Of a stretch of DNA of 64,000 nucleotides, positions 59,709 to 64,000 are shown in pieces. The DNA is taken from positions 21,297 through 85,296 of the forward strand of contig CAVTBJ010000008.1 in the NCBI GenBank assembly GCA_963732925.1, in the 5' to 3' direction. The stretch is from DASZRZ01 sp963732925. GTDB taxonomy: Bacteria; Acidobacteriota; Terriglobia; Terriglobales; Acidobacteriaceae. A program made the translations under genes and the position numbers. The stretch's first letter is position 1. Every line of letters begins with the position of its first letter. The notes beneath the pieces are model-generated. The model did no database searches, was not told where the DNA came from, and was given only the letters and a program-made list of their open reading frames with translations.

Positions 59709-61641
59709 TTGAAAAGAATAGGGGCCGGCCGGGCGATTAACGATTTGCTGAATTCCGGCCGCACGCAGACTTACGATTACGATAAACTGAACCGGCTAAC
59801 GACGGCGGCGAGTAGCGCGCCCTCTGGCCCCGATGCCTGGTCGCAGACGTTCTCCATTGATGCCTGGGGAAACACGAAGCAGTCTGGAACGATTGCGTTC
59901 TCGCAGAACTTCGACCAGAACAACCGCATTTCCGCCGCTGGCTACACTTACGATGCGGCAGGCAACCTGACGAACGACAGCTTTCGCCAGTATGCGTATG
60001 ATGCTGAAAACCGTCTGCAAACTGTGAACACGAATGCCGCCATTTACACCTACGACGGCAACGGCAACCGTATCCGCAAAGACGTGGGCGGCGACTGGAC
60101 TGAGTATATCTATTTTAACGGGAAGGTTATTGCTGAACAGACGGGCACGGCGGGCAGCCCTACCGGCAACTGGGCAGATTACATCTACCGAGGATCAGAG
60201 CGCATTGCCAAGGCCGGTGGCGAGCTGGACAACCCTGGTTTTGAATCTGGCATAGACAATTGGGTGTGGGGCGGTACAGTGATCACGGATGCCGCCAAGG
60301 CGCATAGTGGCAGCCAGTATCTGGAGCATTCCACTTCAGGCGCGCAGGTGGTTGCCCTCTACTTAAAGCTGATCGCGGTGCAACCGGGAGAAGTGCTGCA
60401 CTTTGGCGGATGGGTGTATCGGGAATCGGGAGACGGCTATGCCGAGTGGAAATTAGCCGCTTACGATTCAAGCCAAACGCCGGTTGCGTATCCCGGCTCG
60501 TTCAATCCTTCTGCCGGGAGCTGGCAGTTGCAGGACGAGACGTATACGGTTCCCTCCGGTGTGGCGTATGTGCGGTTGTACTGCGAAGTCTATCTAGCGA
60601 GCGGCCCATCGGTAGCGCGATTCGATGACGGATTCCTTAGTGCTGGTACCGAGTACTACCACGGCGACCACTTGGGCTCGGCGCGCATGATCACCGACGC
60701 CAGCGGAGCGGTGACCTGGTCGGCCACGTACCTGCCGTTCGGCTACGAGATCAATCCGCAGTCCACCACCAACCACTACAAGTTCACCGCCAAAGAACGC
60801 GACTCCGAATCCGGCCTCGACTACTTCGGCGCACGCCACTATGCATCTACGATGGGCAGGTTCATGACCCCGGATCCGCTGGGTGGACACCTTGAAAATC
60901 CGCAGATCGCTGAACAAGTACGTTTACGCGTTAAATACTCCGACTACTCTCAATGATCCGACGGGCTTGGACTCGTATCTCCAGTGCCCGTACAAAAATG
61001 ACTTCAGCATGAGTTGTAACAAGGAAACAGTAGGATATGACAACAAAGGCAATGCGCAAACAGCGTCGGTGCAAGGTATCTTGAGAAATGGAATTTTCAT
61101 TGCCACGCGGATCGGAAACAACCCCAATGGCAGTGGCAAACTCGTAGACCTGACTACCGGCACCGGACCCTACACGGCCAGTGTGAACGGCAGCGGCGTG
61201 CAGTTCTCCAATAATGGGGGACAAATATCCTCAACGGGTGTGTTCGTGAACGGCACTCCGCAGAACACATTCCAGGATGCTGGCTGGGCCAATGGGGGAG
61301 CACTCTCCGGCTTTGAATTTACGCTCACGAATAGCAAACTAGAGGCGAACCAGACCGAAGCGGGAACATTCAAATTCGGAGGAAGCCTTAGCCAAGCAGA
61401 GGCCGCTCTGGAGAATGCTGGGTTTTGGAATATGCATGGTGTTGGCTTTAATGCCGGAATGGACGAATACCGGACCCTTGGTCACGGGTTCTTTGGAGCA
61501 AATTCCGCTCATTTCAACTTATATCAAATCAATCTGCAACCAAGGCTTTCCGTCCCGCAGGCACAAGGAGACATGCATTTTGGCGAACACTTTCCGATTG
61601 GACTCGGGATATCCGAGCACATTCAGGAGGCGGGAAAATGA
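59709..61641 (+). pseudogene. truncated Rhs/YD-repeat protein with unidentified C-terminal toxin-like tip, one-base frameshift
   Basis: The first frame (59709-60956, TTG start) has YD repeats (YDYDKLNRLT, YTYDAAGNLTN, YAYDAENRLQTV, YTYDGNGNRIRKD) and the Rhs core YYHGDHLGSARMITD to YKFTAKERDSESGLDYFGAR. A jelly-roll-like insert (DNPGFESGIDNWVW to FDDGFLS) interrupts it. At 60906 an extra A shifts the frame. Without it the text reads SLNKYVYALNTPTTLNDPTG and continues to 61641. The last 220 residues follow the PT-cleavage-like DPTG motif and end FGEHFPIGLGISEHIQEAGK; I recognise no fold. No N-terminal delivery region or signal peptide exists, so this is a partial Rhs. It overlaps the next gene by ATGA. 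Confidence 0.8.
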
Positions 61642-61919
61642 GTGAATCGCTGCCTCATGGTGTCAGCCGCTGGTGTGGTTGGATCGGCTTTGCTTTGTTT
61701 ACAGAGATCTGGGTACAGCTGGTCCTGATGCCCGTATTAGGTCCATCCCCGAAGGGAGTGTTTGGCCGGATATTTCCACAGCAGGTGTTTATTCAGCTTT
61801 TCGCTGCTTTGATACTGGCGACAATTGCCAGCATTTCTGGTCGCAAGCGATGGCTGATTGTGTCTGTTGCAGCCTTGTTATCGATAGCGTTGTTCATTAT
61901 CGGACTTGCTCTCGATTAG
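61638..61919 (+). CDS. small membrane protein, candidate immunity protein for the Rhs tip
   Basis: The 93-residue product has three hydrophobic helices (WCGWIGFALFTEIWVQLVLM, VFIQLFAALILATIASISG, WLIVSVAALLSIALFIIGLA). Its ATG overlaps the Rhs stop by four bases, so the two are translationally coupled, the normal arrangement of Rhs toxin and immunity genes. A membrane immunity protein suggests the toxin acts in or at the inner membrane or periplasm. Assignment rests on position and size, not on similarity. Confidence 0.6.
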   Translation: MSESLPHGVSRWCGWIGFALFTEIWVQLVLMPVLGPSPKGVFGRIFPQQVFIQLFAALILATIASISGRKRWLIVSVAALLSIALFIIGLALD

Positions 61920-61942
61920 TGCGTCTCTATTGAGGCGATAAA

Positions 61943-62767
61943 GTGCAACCCAAGTTCACCGGCAAAGAACGCGATTCCGAAACCGGCCTCGATTACTTCG
62001 GAGCTAGGTACAACGCCTCCAACATGGGGCGCTTCACTTCTCCGGATCCTGAAGGTGCCGGGGCGAGCGTACTTGATCCACAGAGTTGGAACGGCTACGC
62101 ATACGCACGAAACAATCCATTGCTATATGTTGATCCGGATGGGTTGTCCTACCACGTGTGCGATGAGCATGGCCAGAATTGCAGCGATCCCAGTGATGCA
62201 GAATTTGCAGACAGGCAGAAAAGTGCTCAGGCTAGCGGCGAGGTCTGGAAAGACGGCAAGATTTACGTTGATGGCGAATTCAAAGGGACGTATAGACAAA
62301 CCGATGTAGACCTGCCAGGTGATCCTGAAGCTAACCGCGCAGCAGCGGCAATGATCGTCGACACGTTCAATTCAGGGATGAAGGAGTTCGGCAAAAATGC
62401 CTTGTACGCGGCGACCGGCGGTGTGATTGGCTATGCAGCCGGGGAGTTCGTCGGTGGATTTATCGAAGGTGTAAATGGAGTTAGCTCTAGCACCGGAACG
62501 ATACAGACGCTTGAACTTTCAGGTGCTGCGGAGGCAGCGAACTCACAACGGCAAATCGGCGGTGTACTCAAGCAGATTGAGCAAGGTGCCACAAAGGGCA
62601 AGATATTCAACAACCTTGACGGTCGATTGCCACCGGGGAATTACCGCGAATACACGGTTCCCGGCGCAGGGGGCGGGCGAGGAGCGGCTAGATTGGTTGT
62701 TGATCAGGCTACAGGTGCGGCCTACTACACGTGGAATCACTACGGGAGTTTCATTCGAATCCGATGA
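61943..62767 (+). CDS. orphan Rhs tip with C-terminal barnase-like ribonuclease toxin
   Basis: The 274-residue frame opens with GTG 61943 (GAGG eight bases upstream) and the Rhs core KFTGKERDSETGLDYFGARY through YVDPDGLSYHV. A linker with a glycine-rich helix (AATGGVIGYAAGEFVGGFI) leads to the last 56 residues, which align with barnase: GKIFNNLDGRLP, Glu236 in NYREY, Arg246 and Arg250 in GGRGAAR, and His266 in WNHYGSFIRIR. These are the counterparts of barnase Glu73, Arg83, Arg87 and His102, so the nuclease looks active. The stop overlaps the barstar start by ATGA. It is a displaced tip, without the upstream Rhs shell. Confidence 0.88.
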   Translation: MQPKFTGKERDSETGLDYFGARYNASNMGRFTSPDPEGAGASVLDPQSWNGYAYARNNPLLYVDPDGLSYHVCDEHGQNCSDPSDAEFADRQKSAQASGEVWKDGKIYVDGEFKGTYRQTDVDLPGDPEANRAAAAMIVDTFNSGMKEFGKNALYAATGGVIGYAAGEFVGGFIEGVNGVSSSTGTIQTLELSGAAEAANSQRQIGGVLKQIEQGATKGKIFNNLDGRLPPGNYREYTVPGAGGGRGAARLVVDQATGAAYYTWNHYGSFIRIR

Positions 62768-63273
62768 AAACCGGCGACAACTGGAGTACGCATCTCGGGA
62801 CAAGTACTAGCTTTGTACACGGTGTTTCTACAGCCCGGTACGAGCAAGAGTGTGCGGAGTTGAATAGTGCCGCACAAGAGTTGGGTTTGACGGTGTTCAA
62901 AGTAGATTGCAGTCGCTTGAAAACTCCTGATGGAACATGGAACGAATTTGCTCGGGTATTTGATTTTCCCTCATGGTTCGGGCGTAATTGGGACGGTCTT
63001 TCAGACCTTCTTCGAGATCTGTCGTGGTTTGATACACGCGGATTCTTAGTGTTACTTCTGAATGAGGATTCGCTCGCGAAAGAAGATCCAGAACATCTTA
63101 GAAAGCTGGCGGTCGTTTTGAAAAGTGCGGTGTCGTATTGGCAGGCCGGAGAATCAGAAACGGGGCCGTTCCCAAATCCGATTGCATTTCACTTGGTGGG
63201 CGTCAGCGCAACCAACGCGCATCCGTTGCTGTCTCGAATCTGTGATTCGGCTTGCAATCACGAAGAGAGTTGA
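62764..63273 (+). CDS. barstar-family ribonuclease inhibitor (immunity protein)
   Basis: The 169-residue product has the barstar core KTPDGTWNEFARVFDFPSWF then GRNWDGLSDLLRDLSW. The aspartates of WDGLSD correspond to barstar Asp35 and Asp39, which plug the barnase active site. FLVLLLNEDSL forms the next strand. The protein is longer than barstar (about 90), with an extra N-terminal strand-rich part and a C-terminal extension. ATG 62764 overlaps the toxin stop by four bases; the frame from 62731 begins inside the toxin gene. It should bind and neutralise the upstream ribonuclease in the cytoplasm. Confidence 0.88.
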   Translation: MKTGDNWSTHLGTSTSFVHGVSTARYEQECAELNSAAQELGLTVFKVDCSRLKTPDGTWNEFARVFDFPSWFGRNWDGLSDLLRDLSWFDTRGFLVLLLNEDSLAKEDPEHLRKLAVVLKSAVSYWQAGESETGPFPNPIAFHLVGVSATNAHPLLSRICDSACNHEES

Positions 63274-63288
63274 AGGTAATTTATAGCC

Positions 63289-63492
63289 ATGAGTTCAGCA
63301 CCGTTTCGGTGTTCTATTATCGGCCTGTTTGCGCTTGTAACTTTCAGCTTCGGGTTTGCATGGGGCATCGAGGTGTCGCAGGAAACGGCGGCTGAGCATC
63401 TCACGAAGCGGATAGAACCCGTTTACCCGCCCATTGCGAAAGCCGCGCGCCTTCAAGGGAAGGTTCTGGGCGGGTGGCCCACCCTTGTGTAG
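63289..63492 (+). pseudogene. TonB C-terminal-like (energy transducer) fragment
   Basis: The 67-codon frame has a signal-like helix (CSIIGLFALVTFSFGFAWG) and then EHLTKRIEPVYPPIAKAARL with QGKVL, the start of a TonB_C domain. It breaks off at GGWPTLV, where a GGGTGGCCCACCC repeat begins. The rest of the domain (about 60 residues) is missing, so the gene was probably truncated by the REP-like palindromes. GAAGG lies upstream of the ATG. Confidence 0.65.
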
Positions 63493-63511
63493 CAGACGAG
63501 AAAGTGGGTGC

Positions 63512-63540
63512 CCCACCCTTCGCGCCTTTCGAAGGGTGGG
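63512..63540. repeat. REP-like palindrome, copy 1
   Basis: CCCACCCTTCG and CGAAGGGTGGG form a perfect 11-base stem with a CGCCTTT loop. The same element recurs at 63701. It lies 20 bases after the truncated TonB fragment. Confidence 0.75.
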
Positions 63541-63700
63541 AAAAGACGATGTACACTGCTGAACCGTGCCGGCCAGATTGAAGCGATACCACGGAGTTCG
63601 CGATCTTCACTTCATAACATTCAGTTGCTTCCGGCGATTGCCTTTGATGGGCACTGGGCGAGACTCGAAATGAGTTCCTTCGGGTTGTGGAGCCGGGTGC

Positions 63701-63729
63701 CCCATCCTTCGCGGTTTTCGAAGGGTGGG
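63701..63729. repeat. REP-like palindrome, copy 2
   Basis: CCCATCCTTCG and CGAAGGGTGGG form an 11-base stem (one G-T pair) with a CGGTTTT loop. It is almost identical to the copy at 63512 and is flanked by the same GGGTGCCCCA context. Confidence 0.75.
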
Positions 63730-64000
63730 AGCGAAGAGGCCTGTTCATCTTCACCAGCTCCGGCCTCGATAAGCATAGGATCGGAAACTGCTCCATCCGA
63801 AGTACCGCAGCGGCTGAAAGCCGAGTGCAATCTGGCTTACGTCTCGCAGGCATCCATGCCTGCGCTACCGGGCCTGCGCCACTGGTGTCAGACTCGAATG
63901 GGCCATCCGCCGAAATTCAATTTCAATCAGTCAAAGCGCCAACGAGTGGCTGTTTTGGGAAAGCTTTTTTCGATGAGACCGAACACCCGGCGCGGGGCCG
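63730..64000. other. intergenic region to window end
   Basis: No gene is recognised. A GCAGGCAT-CC-ATGCCTGC hairpin lies near 63848-63865, another short palindrome in this repeat-rich end. Confidence 0.45.

Overview
The window reads as a high-GC Gram-negative chromosome, most likely from an acidobacterium (Acidobacteriota, Terriglobia/Koribacter-like). This is inferred from gene content, not from a database search: a DUF2934 protein, a secreted S46 dipeptidyl-peptidase, a fused E1 alpha/beta dehydrogenase, LolA and TonB components of an outer membrane, a TonB receptor/YfiR/sensor-kinase cluster, Rhs proteins, and many degenerate intergenic repeats. No rRNA, tRNA, CRISPR array, transposase or prophage was found.

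Layout. 1-5.9 kb: a truncated 2-hydroxyacyl-CoA dehydratase-related gene, ssb, a Rieske ferredoxin, a frameshifted aldo/keto reductase, a solitary nuoB, a frameshifted macro-domain gene and a LuxR-type regulator. 6-12.2 kb: secreted beta-propeller, S46 peptidase, methyltransferase, zinc ribbon, membrane-anchored Clp-N protein, DoxX and a DUF892 ferritin-like protein. 12.5-24.3 kb: fused 2-oxoacid dehydrogenase E1, two small proteins, phosphoglycolate phosphatase, transglutaminase-like protein, ABC exporter, alpha/beta hydrolase, M20 peptidase and a frameshifted YyaL-type thioredoxin-domain protein. 25.2-30.1 kb: TonB receptor, YfiR and a CHASE8-like histidine kinase, a probable envelope-sensing module. 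30.2-31.7 kb: rpoZ-rho. 32.2-35.5 kb: a glycolipid/phospholipid cluster (glycosyltransferase, LpxH-like phosphatase, DAG kinase). 35.6-42.4 kb: comM-glutaredoxin, PAS kinase, thiolase, CPBP protease, and a tiny lysine-rich gene with its own consensus promoter and terminator. 42.5-50.3 kb: helicase-nuclease, then the heat-shock operon hrcA-grpE-dnaJ-rsmE behind a near-consensus CIRCE operator, and mrp. 50.5-59.6 kb: lolA, serS (broken as sequenced), PafA-like phosphatase-pyrD, zinc-finger membrane protein, metallo-beta-lactamase-fold nuclease, MscS channel and hydroxyacyl-CoA dehydrogenase. 59.7-63.5 kb: an accessory Rhs toxin/immunity island followed by a truncated TonB fragment and REP-like palindromes.

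The Rhs island is the most interesting region. An N-terminally truncated Rhs gene ends in an unrecognised toxin-like tip and overlaps by ATGA a small membrane protein, its probable immunity partner. Directly behind lies an orphan Rhs tip whose C-terminus carries every barnase catalytic residue, overlapping by ATGA a barstar-family gene. A second notable locus is the 20-codon lysine-rich gene at 42.2 kb.

At least six genes (aldo/keto reductase, macro domain, yyaL, serS, mscS, rhs) are interrupted by small indels or an in-frame stop while homology continues in another frame. Because one is serS, base-level assembly error is a serious alternative to true pseudogenisation and should be settled first.
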